This document shows positions 1-8,405 of a stretch of 64,000 nucleotides of DNA, one piece after another. The stretch comes from JBDLRH01 sp039800165 (GTDB lineage Bacteria > Pseudomonadota > Gammaproteobacteria > Burkholderiales > Burkholderiaceae_C). Numbering within the stretch: position 1 is the first letter of the stretch; each line of letters begins with the position of its first letter. The position numbers were made by a program, and so were the translations under genes. The stretch is from the NCBI GenBank assembly GCA_039800165.1, contig JBDLRH010000042.1, forward strand, positions 8,830 to 72,829, given 5' to 3'. Below the pieces are notes generated by a model. It made no database searches. It was not told the origin of the DNA and was given only the letters and a program-made list of their open reading frames with translations.

Positions 1-1
1 C

Positions 2-451
2 CAATCGGCCATGGGGGTGGAGGGCCAATTCACACATCCCCTGGTGCACCGAGCCAAGCTCGAGATCAGTGCCGCCTGCCATGCGCATGGCAAGGTGCCC
101 TCGCACTGCGTGGTCACGGAGTTCAAGAACCTTCAGGCGCTCGGCGCAGCCGTCCAGCGTGCCCGGATGGAGTTGGGCTACGCGCGAATGTGGAGCATTC
201 ACCCCGATCAGATCCGGCCCATCGTGCAGGCCTTCACCCCGACGGTCGACGAGGTTGAGCAGGCGCTGGAGATTCTGCTGGCTGCGCAAGCGGCGGACTG
301 GGCACCGGTACGACACCGGGACACCCTGCACGACCGCGCCAGCTACCGCTACTTCTGGCAAGTGCTGCAGCGGGCACAGGCCAACCCTGAGCGGGCACAC
401 ACCATCCCCGCCGATGTCAGGGCGCGCTGGTTTGACGGAGCCCGTACATGA
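2..451 (+). CDS. HpcH/HpaI aldolase / citrate lyase beta (CitE-like) family protein, 5' truncated
   Basis: This is the C-terminal part of a CitE-like C-C lyase, a TIM-barrel family acting on citryl-, malyl- or related CoA thioesters. The visible part has the family's closing signature: a WSIHPDQIRPI segment followed by a FTPTVDEVEQA helix. The reading frame stays open to the left window edge, so the ATG at position 11 is probably internal and the true start lies outside. The stop overlaps the start of the next gene by 4 bases, which suggests cotranscription towards acnB. The substrate cannot be told from this fragment. The family call is fairly safe; a specific citrate lyase or malyl-CoA lyase role is not. 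Confidence 0.75.
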   Translation, partial: QSAMGVEGQFTHPLVHRAKLEISAACHAHGKVPSHCVVTEFKNLQALGAAVQRARMELGYARMWSIHPDQIRPIVQAFTPTVDEVEQALEILLAAQAADWAPVRHRDTLHDRASYRYFWQVLQRAQANPERAHTIPADVRARWFDGART

Positions 452-1098
452 GGCCGGCGCTCCAGCTCGGAGCTGCCTTCAGCCGAACGATCGCCGTGGT
501 CGCCACGGCCATCGCCATGACCACGCCCATGGTGCCGGCGGTGCTGGCGCCTCAGACCGCACAGGCCGCGCTGGCCGCGCCAGCCAAGCCGAGTGCCAGC
601 ATGGCATCGACCACGGCGGCGGCGAACCCCGGCAAGGCCGCTACCGCCGGCGACAAGGCGCGCGCAGCCGCACGCAAGGCCACGGTAGCCGCCGGCGCCG
701 CCGCCGCGGCAGCTGCCACCACCCTGGCGCTGGCCAGCGACGAGCAGCGCCACGCTTATACCCTGGCGCATCTGGGTGAGTACCAATGCGAGTTCAAGCG
801 GATGATCCGGGTGCTGGCACACCCGCGACAGGAAGGCTATGTGGACCTGCACTTCGACAAGCAGGTGGTCACGGCTCGGCCGGTGCTCTCCAGCACCGGT
901 GCCGTCCGGCTGGAAGACGTCAAGGGTCGATACCTGATGGTGCAGATCGCCTTCAAGAGCATGCTGATGGACACCAAGATCGGCCAACGCGTGGCCGACG
1001 AGTGTCTGCATGACGCCCACCACGAAGCCCGACGCGCGGCCGCCGAAGCTCCGCCGGCCGAAGGCTTGGGCATCACCGTCCCGGGCCCCACAAATTAG
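448..1098 (+). CDS. Hypothetical exported protein, acnB-linked
   Basis: I do not recognise a characterised family. The protein has 216 residues. Its N-terminus carries a basic start (MRPALQLGAAFSR), a hydrophobic stretch of about 20 residues and an AQA-type possible signal-peptidase site near residue 39. An Ala/Lys-rich low-complexity linker (about 40-95) follows, then a compact domain (about 97-200) with two cysteines (YQCEF and DECLH) that could form a disulfide in the periplasm. It overlaps the CitE-like gene by 4 bases and ends about 60 bases before acnB, so it is probably part of the same TCA-cycle cluster. The function is unknown. Confidence 0.6.
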   Translation: MRPALQLGAAFSRTIAVVATAIAMTTPMVPAVLAPQTAQAALAAPAKPSASMASTTAAANPGKAATAGDKARAAARKATVAAGAAAAAAATTLALASDEQRHAYTLAHLGEYQCEFKRMIRVLAHPRQEGYVDLHFDKQVVTARPVLSSTGAVRLEDVKGRYLMVQIAFKSMLMDTKIGQRVADECLHDAHHEARRAAAEAPPAEGLGITVPGPTN

Positions 1099-1106
1099 TA
1101 GCCCAA

Positions 1107-1120
1107 GTCTTATATAAGAC
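1107..1120. promoter_or_regulatory. Perfect 14-bp palindrome upstream of acnB, candidate operator
   Basis: GTCTTATATAAGAC is a perfect inverted repeat in an otherwise GC-rich region, 38 bases upstream of the acnB start. A TAAAAT hexamer (1122-1127) directly follows and may be a -10 element. The same core, TCTTATATAAGA, recurs at 13081-13092. Its size and symmetry fit a GntR/FadR-type regulator site; that is inference, as no regulator gene is in the window. Confidence 0.5.
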
Positions 1121-1158
1121 ATAAAATAACAGAGTAAACCCAGAACCGGAGTTGTCAC

Positions 1159-3768
1159 ATGCTGCAAGCCTACCGAGCCCATGTCGCCGAACGCGCCGCC
1201 CTCGGCATCCCCCCCCTGCCCCTGGACGCCAAGCAGGTTGCCGCGCTGATCGAACTGATCAAGGCACCGCCGGCCGGCGAGGAGGCTTACCTGATGAACC
1301 TGCTGACCCATCGCGTACCGCCGGGCGTGGACGACGCCGCCAAGGTCAAGGCCTCCTTCCTGGCCGCCGTGGCCCATGGGGACGAAAAGGTGGCGCTGAT
1401 CAACCGCGCTAAGGCCACCGAACTGCTGGGCACCATGGTGGGTGGCTACAACGTGCACCCGCTGATCGAACTGCTGGACGACGCTGATGCCGCCGTGGCC
1501 AACACGGCCGCGGAGGGCCTGAAGAAGACCCTGCTGATGTTCGATTACTTCAACGACGTGGCCGAGAAGGCCAAGGCAGGCAACCCACGGGCCAAGGCCG
1601 TTGTGCAGAGCTGGGCCGATGCCGAATGGTTCACCGGCCGGCCTGAAGTTCCCAAGAGGATCACCGTCACCGTGTTCAAGGTGCCCGGTGAAACCAACAC
1701 CGACGACCTCTCCCCCGCGCCCGATGCCTGGAGTCGGCCCGACATTCCGCTGCATTACCTGGCCATGCTCAAGAACACGCGGCCCGACGCGGCGTTCAAG
1801 CCTGAGGAAGACGGCAAGCGCGGTCCGATGCAGTTCATCGAGGACCTGAAGAAGAAGGGCAACCTGGTGGCTTATGTGGGCGACGTGGTGGGCACCGGCT
1901 CTTCGCGCAAGAGCGCCACCAACAGCGTGATCTGGGCCACCGGTCAGGACATTCCCTTCGTGCCCAACAAGCGCTTTGGCGGCGTGACCCTGGGCGGAAA
2001 GATCGCCCCCATCTTCTTCAACACGCAGGAAGATTCGGGCGCCCTGCCCATCGAAGTGGATGTGAGCAAGCTCGAGATGGGTGACGTCATCGAGGTACTG
2101 CCCTACGAGGGCAAGATTCTCCGGGACGGAACGCTGGTCACCGAGTTCCAGCTCAAGAGCGACGTGCTCCTTGACGAGGTGCGGGCCGGCGGCCGCATCA
2201 ACCTGATCATCGGCCGCTCGCTGACCGCCAAGGCCCGCGAGCTACTGGGCCTTCCCGCCTCCACCGCCTTCCGCCTGCCCCAGGCGCCCAAGGACAGCGG
2301 CAAGGGGTTCACCCTGGCGCAGAAGATGGTGGGCCGCGCCTGCGGTCTGCCGGTGGTGAACGGCAACCAGCAGGGCATCCGACCGGGCACCTATTGTGAG
2401 CCGCGCATGACCACCGTGGGTTCGCAAGACACCACGGGCCCGATGACCCGCGATGAGCTCAAGGACCTGGCCTGTCTGGGCTTCAGTGCCGACATGGTGA
2501 TGCAAAGCTTCTGCCACACCGCCGCCTACCCCAAGGCAGTGGACGTGAAGACGCACCGCGAACTTCCACAGTTCATCAGCAACCGCGGTGGCGTGGCCCT
2601 TCGGCCGGGCGATGGCGTGATTCACTCATGGCTGAACCGTCTGCTGCTGCCCGACACCGTGGGCACCGGCGGCGATTCGCACACACGCTTCCCCATCGGC
2701 ATCTCCTTCCCCGCCGGATCCGGCCTGGTGGCCTTCGGCGCAGCCACGGGTGTGATGCCGCTGGACATGCCCGAAAGCGTGCTGGTTCGCTTCAAGGGCC
2801 AGATGCAGCCGGGCGTGACGCTGCGCGACCTGGTGCACGCGATTCCGCTGTACGCCATCAAGGCCGGGCTGCTGACGGTGGCCAAGCAGGGCAAGAAGAA
2901 CATCTTCAGCGGCCGCGTGCTCGAAATCGAGGGCCTGCCCGACCTGAAGGTGGAACAGGCGTTCGAGTTGTCCGACGCCAGCGCCGAGCGCAGCGCCGCC
3001 GGCTGCACCATCAAGCTCAATCCCGAGCCGATCAAGGAGTACCTCACCAGCAACATCGTGCTGATGAAGAACATGATCGCCAACGGCTACGAGGACAAGC
3101 GCGCGCTCGAGCGCCGCATCAAGGCAGTCGAGGCCTGGCTGGCCAAGCCCGAGCTGCTGGAAGCCGACAAGGACGCCGAGTACGCCGCGGTCATCGAGAT
3201 CGATCTCAACGAGATCAAGGAGCCGATCGTCTGCTGCCCGAACGACCCGGACGATGCCAAGTTCATGAGCGAGGTGGCCGGCACCAAGATCGACGAGGCC
3301 TTCATCGGCTCGTGCATGACCAACATCGGCCACTTCCGGGCCGCCGCCAAGGTGCTGGGCGGCGCGCGCGACATCCCGGTCAAGCTGTGGGTGGCACCGC
3401 CGACCAAGATGGACGAAAGCGAGCTCATCAAGGAAGGCCACTACGCGACCTTCGGCACGGCCGGTGCCCGCACCGAAATGCCGGGCTGCAGCCTGTGCAT
3501 GGGCAACCAGGCGCAGGTGAAGGAAGGCGCGACGGTGATATCCACCAGCACCCGCAACTTCCCCAACCGCCTGGGCAAGAACACCAACGTGTTCCTCGGC
3601 TCGGCGGAGCTGGCTGCGGTGTGTTCCAAGCTGGGCCGCATCCCCACGGTGGCCGAGTATCAGGAAGCGGTGGGCATCATCAACAAGGATGCCGCCAGCA
3701 TCTACCGCTACATGAATTTCGACCAGATCGACGAGTACAAGGAACTCGCCGACACGGTGAAGGTCTGA
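1159..3768 (+). CDS. acnB: Aconitate hydratase B
   Basis: AcnB interconverts citrate and isocitrate in the TCA cycle and in many proteobacteria also acts on 2-methylaconitate. The 869 residues match the family length. The N-terminal HEAT-like domain begins MLQAYRAHVAERAALG, as is typical. The three [4Fe-4S] ligands are visible: Cys719 in FIGSCMTN and Cys777 and Cys780 in MPGCSLCMGN. The ATG is preceded by GGAG with 7 bases of spacing. An AT-rich palindrome at 1107-1120 sits in the leader and may serve metabolic regulation. Apo-AcnB in other bacteria can bind mRNA; nothing in this sequence tests that. Confidence 0.98.
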   Translation: MLQAYRAHVAERAALGIPPLPLDAKQVAALIELIKAPPAGEEAYLMNLLTHRVPPGVDDAAKVKASFLAAVAHGDEKVALINRAKATELLGTMVGGYNVHPLIELLDDADAAVANTAAEGLKKTLLMFDYFNDVAEKAKAGNPRAKAVVQSWADAEWFTGRPEVPKRITVTVFKVPGETNTDDLSPAPDAWSRPDIPLHYLAMLKNTRPDAAFKPEEDGKRGPMQFIEDLKKKGNLVAYVGDVVGTGSSRKSATNSVIWATGQDIPFVPNKRFGGVTLGGKIAPIFFNTQEDSGALPIEVDVSKLEMGDVIEVLPYEGKILRDGTLVTEFQLKSDVLLDEVRAGGRINLIIGRSLTAKARELLGLPASTAFRLPQAPKDSGKGFTLAQKMVGRACGLPVVNGNQQGIRPGTYCEPRMTTVGSQDTTGPMTRDELKDLACLGFSADMVMQSFCHTAAYPKAVDVKTHRELPQFISNRGGVALRPGDGVIHSWLNRLLLPDTVGTGGDSHTRFPIGISFPAGSGLVAFGAATGVMPLDMPESVLVRFKGQMQPGVTLRDLVHAIPLYAIKAGLLTVAKQGKKNIFSGRVLEIEGLPDLKVEQAFELSDASAERSAAGCTIKLNPEPIKEYLTSNIVLMKNMIANGYEDKRALERRIKAVEAWLAKPELLEADKDAEYAAVIEIDLNEIKEPIVCCPNDPDDAKFMSEVAGTKIDEAFIGSCMTNIGHFRAAAKVLGGARDIPVKLWVAPPTKMDESELIKEGHYATFGTAGARTEMPGCSLCMGNQAQVKEGATVISTSTRNFPNRLGKNTNVFLGSAELAAVCSKLGRIPTVAEYQEAVGIINKDAASIYRYMNFDQIDEYKELADTVKV

Positions 3769-3792
3769 GCGGCGCGAAGGGCGCCCGGCAAG

Positions 3793-4173
3793 TCAGGGCG
3801 CAGCGGCCGGCAGGTACTGCGCGACCTGCCCGGCGAACTGCTTCACGTCGATCGGCTTGCTGATGTAGCCGTCGCAGCCCGCTTCGCGCATGCGGGCTTC
3901 GTCGCCCTTCATCGCATAGGCGGTGAAGGCGATGATGACGATGCCGCGCGTGGCCTCGTCGGCCTTGAGGCGGCGGGTCAGCTCCAGCCCGTCCATGCCG
4001 GGCATCTGGATGTCCATCAGGATCAGCGTGGGCTTGAAGGCGGTGATGCGTGGCAGCGCCTCGTCGGCGCTTTCGGCGGTCTCCACAGTGTGGCCGGCCT
4101 CGTCCAGCACAAAGCGCACCAGCTCGGTGTTCAGCGCGTTGTCGTCGACGATCAGGATGCGTGCCGGGTTCAT
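3793..4173 (-). CDS. Single-domain response regulator (DivK/CheY-like)
   Basis: This 126-residue protein is a lone receiver domain. It has the acidic pair in ILIVDDN, the phosphoacceptor Asp in LILMDIQMPGMDG, the conserved Thr in IIAFTAYAMKGD and the Lys in ISKPID. The KGDEARMREAGCDGYISKPID stretch resembles DivK and other receivers that are targets of hybrid-type kinases. There is no output domain, so it must act through protein partners. Its start overlaps the stop of the upstream sensor kinase by 4 bases, so the kinase is the likely phosphodonor. Confidence 0.9.
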   Translation of the reverse strand: MNPARILIVDDNALNTELVRFVLDEAGHTVETAESADEALPRITAFKPTLILMDIQMPGMDGLELTRRLKADEATRGIVIIAFTAYAMKGDEARMREAGCDGYISKPIDVKQFAGQVAQYLPAAAP

Positions 4174-6152
4174 GCGGCTGCCTCCTGCAGGCCACCCGGC
4201 AGCGTGACCTGGACGCGGTGCACCCGCGGCAGCACCAGATGGAACACGCTGCCTGCGCCGACCTCGCTGCGCACGCCGACCGAGCCACCCTGCGCCTGCA
4301 CCAGCCGCCGCGTGAGCGCCAGGCCCAGCCCGGTGCCCTGGTGCTTCTTGCTCAGGCTCGCGTCGAGCTGCTGGAATTCGACGAACAGGCGCGCAATGTC
4401 TTCGGGCGCGATGCCGATGCCGGTGTCTTCCACCTCGAAGCGGAAGCTGTCGCTGCCCTCGGTCAGGGCACGCACCTGGATGCGGCCGCCTTCGGGCGTG
4501 AACTTCACCGCGTTGGACAGGTAGTTGTAGAGCACCTGCTTGAAGCGTGCCGGATCGAGCTCCACCGTGCCCAGGGCGGCGTCGATCTGCACCTCCACCT
4601 TCAGGGCCTTGCGCTCGATCAGGGTGCGCATGGTGTTGATCACGTCCTGCACCACCCGCGACAGGTCCATCGGCTCCGGCGCAAACTCGAACTTGCCTGC
4701 CTCGACCTTGGACAGGTCGAGCACATCGTTGATCAGCTGCAGCAGGTGGCGCCCGCTGTCGGCGATGTGGCCCACGAACTCCTGGTGCTTGGGCGAATCG
4801 GCGGGCACGGCGCCCGCGTGCAGCAGATCGGCAAAGCCGATGATCGCGTTGAGCGGGGTGCGCAGTTCGTGCGACATGTTGGCCAGGAACAGGCTCTTGA
4901 TGCGGCTGGCTTCCATGATCTGCCGGTTCTCGGCTTCGAGCTGCGTGGCCTTCTGGCGCGCCGCGGCGGCCTGCCGCTGCTCGGTGACGTTGCGCGCGAT
5001 CTTCGAGCCGCCGACCACCCGGCCCTGCGCATCGCGGATGGGCGAGATCGTGACCGACACATCGATCAGCCGGCCGTCCTTGGTGCGGCGCACCGTGTCG
5101 AAGTGCGGCACCTTGCGGCCATCGGCCAGGCTGGCCAGGATGTGCATCTCTTCGTCGGCGCGCTCGGGCGGAATCAGGATGAGGGCCGACTGACCGATCG
5201 CCTCGTCGGCGGTGTAGCCAAAGATCTCCTGCGCGCCGCGGTTCCAGCTGGTGATACGGCCTTCCAGCGTCTTGGAGATGATCGCGTCGTCCGACGACTC
5301 GACGATGGCTGCCAGCCGGTCGAGTTCGGTCTCGGCGTTGCGCAGCTCGGTCAGGTCGCGGATCAGCAGCGTGATGCCCAGCAGGCGACCGTCTTCCGCA
5401 CGGGTGGGCGTGGCCTGCACCTCGACCTGCGCGGCCTGGCCAGTGCGGTCGAGCAGCGTCACCCGGTACGGCTCGGCGTTGCCGTGGGCCCGGGCCATCT
5501 GGCGGAACCAGGCCTCGGCTTGCGCCAGGCTCGAAGCATCCGGCTGCAGCACCTCGTTGATCGGCCGGCCGCGGGCGCTGTCCTGTGTCCAGCCGGACAT
5601 GCGCTCGGCCACGTTGTTCATGCGGGTGATGCGTCCCCAGGCGTCGGTGCTGACAAAGCCCGCGCCGATGCTGTTGAGCGCTACCGACAGGCTCTGCTCG
5701 GTGTCCAGCAGATGTTCCTCGGCCGTCTTGCGCTTGCGTACCTCGGCCTCCAGCGAGCTGACCGCCGACTGCAGCTGCGACACCGAGGGGATGCGCAGTG
5801 CCTTGGGGATCAGCGGCCACAGCGCCACCGCGGTGATCAGCGAGACCCCGGCGGTCAGCACCTTCACCGCTGCCTCGGCGGCATAGTCGGGCTGCCAGAT
5901 CGTCCAGATATTCATCACATGCGTCAGGCCGCAGGCGGCGATGAAGCCGCAAAACAGCATGGCGGTGCCGCGATGGGTGAAGTCCACGCGCCGGCGCAAA
6001 AAGTGGCTGATGGCCAGCGGGATCGAGAAATACGACAGCGCGATCACCGCGTTGGCGCCCACCATCGCCCACAGCAGGCCGGGGCTCCAGGTAAAGCAGT
6101 AGCCGTGCGGCAGGAAGCCGTTGCGCGCAAAAAGCTGGATGAGTGAATCCAC
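4170..6152 (-). CDS. Membrane sensor histidine kinase with ethylene-receptor-like domain and two PAS domains
   Basis: The order from a GTG start is as follows. Residues 1-120 form a three-helix membrane domain beginning FLPHGYCFTWSPGLLW, like the N-terminus of plant ethylene receptors and cyanobacterial homologues. A linker helix (about 125-150), PAS1 (about 150-268) and PAS2 (about 278-390, with NRGAQEIFGYT) follow. HisKA has phosphoacceptor His428 in SHELRTPLNAII, and an HATPase domain has the N-box NAVKF, DTGIGI and GTGLGL. Compared with ETR1, Tyr41, Ile44-Pro45, Ile71, Cys74 and His78 match key or copper-binding positions, but the Asp25 position is Asn34. The GTG is chosen because GGGAGA lies just upstream and the longer reading has no such signal. 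There is no receiver domain; the overlapping downstream gene supplies one. The ligand is unproven. Confidence 0.85.
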   Translation of the reverse strand: MDSLIQLFARNGFLPHGYCFTWSPGLLWAMVGANAVIALSYFSIPLAISHFLRRRVDFTHRGTAMLFCGFIAACGLTHVMNIWTIWQPDYAAEAAVKVLTAGVSLITAVALWPLIPKALRIPSVSQLQSAVSSLEAEVRKRKTAEEHLLDTEQSLSVALNSIGAGFVSTDAWGRITRMNNVAERMSGWTQDSARGRPINEVLQPDASSLAQAEAWFRQMARAHGNAEPYRVTLLDRTGQAAQVEVQATPTRAEDGRLLGITLLIRDLTELRNAETELDRLAAIVESSDDAIISKTLEGRITSWNRGAQEIFGYTADEAIGQSALILIPPERADEEMHILASLADGRKVPHFDTVRRTKDGRLIDVSVTISPIRDAQGRVVGGSKIARNVTEQRQAAAARQKATQLEAENRQIMEASRIKSLFLANMSHELRTPLNAIIGFADLLHAGAVPADSPKHQEFVGHIADSGRHLLQLINDVLDLSKVEAGKFEFAPEPMDLSRVVQDVINTMRTLIERKALKVEVQIDAALGTVELDPARFKQVLYNYLSNAVKFTPEGGRIQVRALTEGSDSFRFEVEDTGIGIAPEDIARLFVEFQQLDASLSKKHQGTGLGLALTRRLVQAQGGSVGVRSEVGAGSVFHLVLPRVHRVQVTLPGGLQEAAA

Positions 6153-6258
6153 GACATCTCCCTGAAAAACGGGCCCGGTGGTCCGGACCTCGTCGCCGCG
6201 GATTATCCAACGCGGCGCGGGATAGGGGGCCTTGCATGCAACATCGGACAATTCCGCC

Positions 6259-7482
6259 ATGACATTGAGCGCCCCGGCGACACCCCCCGCCCCGCACAGC
6301 CATGCGCCGCAGGCTGCCCGGCTGCGCGTGCTGGTGGCCGGCGGCGGCATCGGCGGACTGGCCGCCGCCCTGGCCTGCGCCCGCAGCGGCTGCGCGGTGC
6401 AGGTGCACGAGCAGGCGGCCGCCTTCACCGAGGTGGGCGCCGGGGTGCAGCTCGGGCCGAACGTGACGCGCCGGCTTCAGGCGTGGGGCCTGGGCGAGGC
6501 CCTCGCGCGCGCATCGGCGCAGCCGCAGCGGCTGGTGGTGCGCAGTGCGCTGCACGGCGGCGTGCTCGCGCAGCGTGCGCTGGGTGACGCGATGCAGCGG
6601 GCCTACGGTGCCCCTTACCTCACGGTGCACCGCGCAGCGCTGCACCAGCTGCTGCGGCAGGCGGTGCAGGCCCATCCTGGGGTGGGCTTGAGCACCGGCA
6701 GCGCGGTACACGACCTCGGGCAACACCCCGCAGACATCGCCATCGCGGCCGATGGCCTGTGGGGCGCGCTGCGCCGTGCGGTGGTGGACAGCGACACCGC
6801 GCCCGTACCCACCGGCCACCTGGCGTACCGCGCGCTGATGCCGCAACAGGCCTTGCCCGAGCCCCTGCGCAGCGACGACGTGACGGTGTGGCTGGGCCCG
6901 CGCCTGCATGCGGTGCGCTACCCGGTGCGTGACCCGTCCAGCGGCGAACTCGACACCAACTTGGTGCTGGTGCTTCATGCGCAGGATGTGGATGCCGCGG
7001 CGCTGCCTGCCGCCGAGGCCAGCCGCTGGGACCACGCCGTGCGCGAGGGCGAGTGGCAGCGCGCGGTGGCAGCCGCCCATGCCGGCCTGCGCCAGGTGCT
7101 CGATGCCATGCCGCGCTGGCAGCGCTGGGCGCTGCACGACCGTGCGCCGCTGCATTCGGCCGCGCAGATGGCGCGCGGGCGCGTGGCCTTGCTGGGTGAT
7201 GCGGCGCATCCGATGCGGCCCTATCTGGCGCAGGGCGCGGGCATGGCCATCGAGGACGCGTACGAACTCGAGCGCTGCCTGCGCCTGAGCGGGCTGACCC
7301 CCGAGCAGCAGCTGCAGCGCTACGCGCAGGCACGATGGGCCCGCAATGCGCAGGTGCAGGCGCGCTCGTTGCGCAACGGCCGCATCTTTCATGCGACCGG
7401 TGTGGTGCGCCTCGGGCGCGACCTGGGTTTGCGTCTGCTGGGCGAGCGGCTGCTGGACCAGCCGTGGCTGTACCGCGGCTGA
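6259..7482 (+). CDS. FAD-dependent aromatic-ring monooxygenase family protein
   Basis: This is a flavoprotein hydroxylase of the salicylate / 3-hydroxybenzoate 6-hydroxylase group, about 407 residues from the ATG at 6259; an in-frame ATG at 6232 is also possible. It shows the N-terminal dinucleotide-binding GGGIGGLAAALA and the second FAD signature GDAAHPMRPYLAQGAGMAIEDA. The substrate cannot be read from the sequence. It is divergent from the kinase pair and convergent with the kynurenine operon. That position makes a role in aromatic catabolism plausible, but it is not the classical kynurenine 3-monooxygenase: no C-terminal membrane segment is seen. Confidence 0.8.
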   Translation: MTLSAPATPPAPHSHAPQAARLRVLVAGGGIGGLAAALACARSGCAVQVHEQAAAFTEVGAGVQLGPNVTRRLQAWGLGEALARASAQPQRLVVRSALHGGVLAQRALGDAMQRAYGAPYLTVHRAALHQLLRQAVQAHPGVGLSTGSAVHDLGQHPADIAIAADGLWGALRRAVVDSDTAPVPTGHLAYRALMPQQALPEPLRSDDVTVWLGPRLHAVRYPVRDPSSGELDTNLVLVLHAQDVDAAALPAAEASRWDHAVREGEWQRAVAAAHAGLRQVLDAMPRWQRWALHDRAPLHSAAQMARGRVALLGDAAHPMRPYLAQGAGMAIEDAYELERCLRLSGLTPEQQLQRYAQARWARNAQVQARSLRNGRIFHATGVVRLGRDLGLRLLGERLLDQPWLYRG

Positions 7483-7505
7483 GGCTGCGGCTTGCTGCTC
7501 GAGCC

Positions 7506-8405
7506 TTACAGGTCGGTGCGCAGTTTCCAGATCTCGGGGAACAGCACCACATCGAGCATCTTGCGCAGGTAGCTCACGCCACCGGTGCCGCCGGTGCCGC
7601 GCTTGAAGCCAATGATGCGCTCCACTGTGGTCAGGTGGCGGAAGCGCCACAGGCGGAAGGCATCTTCGAGGTCGGTGAGTTCTTCGCCCAGCTGGTACAG
7701 GTCCCAGTGGTGCCTGGGGTTGCGGTAGACCACCAGCCAGGCCTGCTCGACTGCGTCGCTCATCTCGTAGGGCTGGCTCCAGTCGCGCCCGGTGTGGCTT
7801 GCGGGCATGGGCAGGCCGCGGCGCGCCAGCAGGCGCAGGCACTCGTCGTACAGCGAAGGTGCGCGCCACGCGGCATCGACGATGGCCGACAGATCCGGCC
7901 GGTGCGCGTGGGGCTTGAGCATGGCCGCGTTCTTGTTGCCCATCGCGAATTCGATGCAGCGGTACTGCCAGCTCTGAAAGCCGCTGGACTGCTCCAGATA
8001 CGGCCGGATCGCGCTGTACTCGGGCGGCGTCATCGTGGCCAGCACATCCCATGCATGCACCAGCTGCTCCATGATCTTCGAGACCCGTGCCAGCATCTTG
8101 AAGGCATCGGGCAGCTCGTCGCGTGCAATGCAGGCGCATGCCGCACGCAGCTCGTGCAGCATCAGCTTCATCCACAGCTCGCTGGTCTGGTGCTGCACGA
8201 TGAACAGCATCTCGTTGTGGTCGGGCGACAGCGGTTGCTGCGCGTTCAGGATGCGGTCGAGCTGCAGGTAGTCGCCATAGCTCATCGAGGCGCTGAAGTC
8301 GAGCTGCGCGCCTTCGTCGTGCACGGTGGACTCGGCGCCTGCGCCGCGCTTCGGGTCGGCCCCGGCAGGCGCATCGCCCGACGGATGAAAAGGGCAGCCG
8401 CTCAT
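7506..8405 (-). CDS. kynA: Tryptophan 2,3-dioxygenase
   Basis: KynA is the haem enzyme that opens the indole ring of L-tryptophan to N-formylkynurenine, the first step of the kynurenine route. Recognisable family blocks are MSYGDYLQLDRIL, FIVQHQTSELWMKL, SGFQSWQYRCIEFAMGNKN and the C-terminal RHLTTVERIIGFKRGTGGTGGVSYLRK. From the ATG at 8405 the protein has 299 residues, about normal for bacteria. That start shares one base with the kynU stop (TGATG arrangement), so translational coupling is likely; a longer reading to 8447 would overlap kynU needlessly. It is the last gene of kynB-kynU-kynA. Confidence 0.97.
   Translation of the reverse strand: MSGCPFHPSGDAPAGADPKRGAGAESTVHDEGAQLDFSASMSYGDYLQLDRILNAQQPLSPDHNEMLFIVQHQTSELWMKLMLHELRAACACIARDELPDAFKMLARVSKIMEQLVHAWDVLATMTPPEYSAIRPYLEQSSGFQSWQYRCIEFAMGNKNAAMLKPHAHRPDLSAIVDAAWRAPSLYDECLRLLARRGLPMPASHTGRDWSQPYEMSDAVEQAWLVVYRNPRHHWDLYQLGEELTDLEDAFRLWRFRHLTTVERIIGFKRGTGGTGGVSYLRKMLDVVLFPEIWKLRTDL

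Noticed and set aside
6259..7482. Kynurenine 3-monooxygenase for the FAD enzyme next to kynA
   Set aside because: It is on the opposite strand to kynBUA, lacks the C-terminal membrane region, and looks closer to salicylate-type hydroxylases.
3793..8175. A 1460-residue minus-strand frame containing the DivK-like receiver at its C-terminus
   Set aside because: Only the last 126 residues resemble a protein; the rest runs out of frame through the kinase, monooxygenase and kynA genes.
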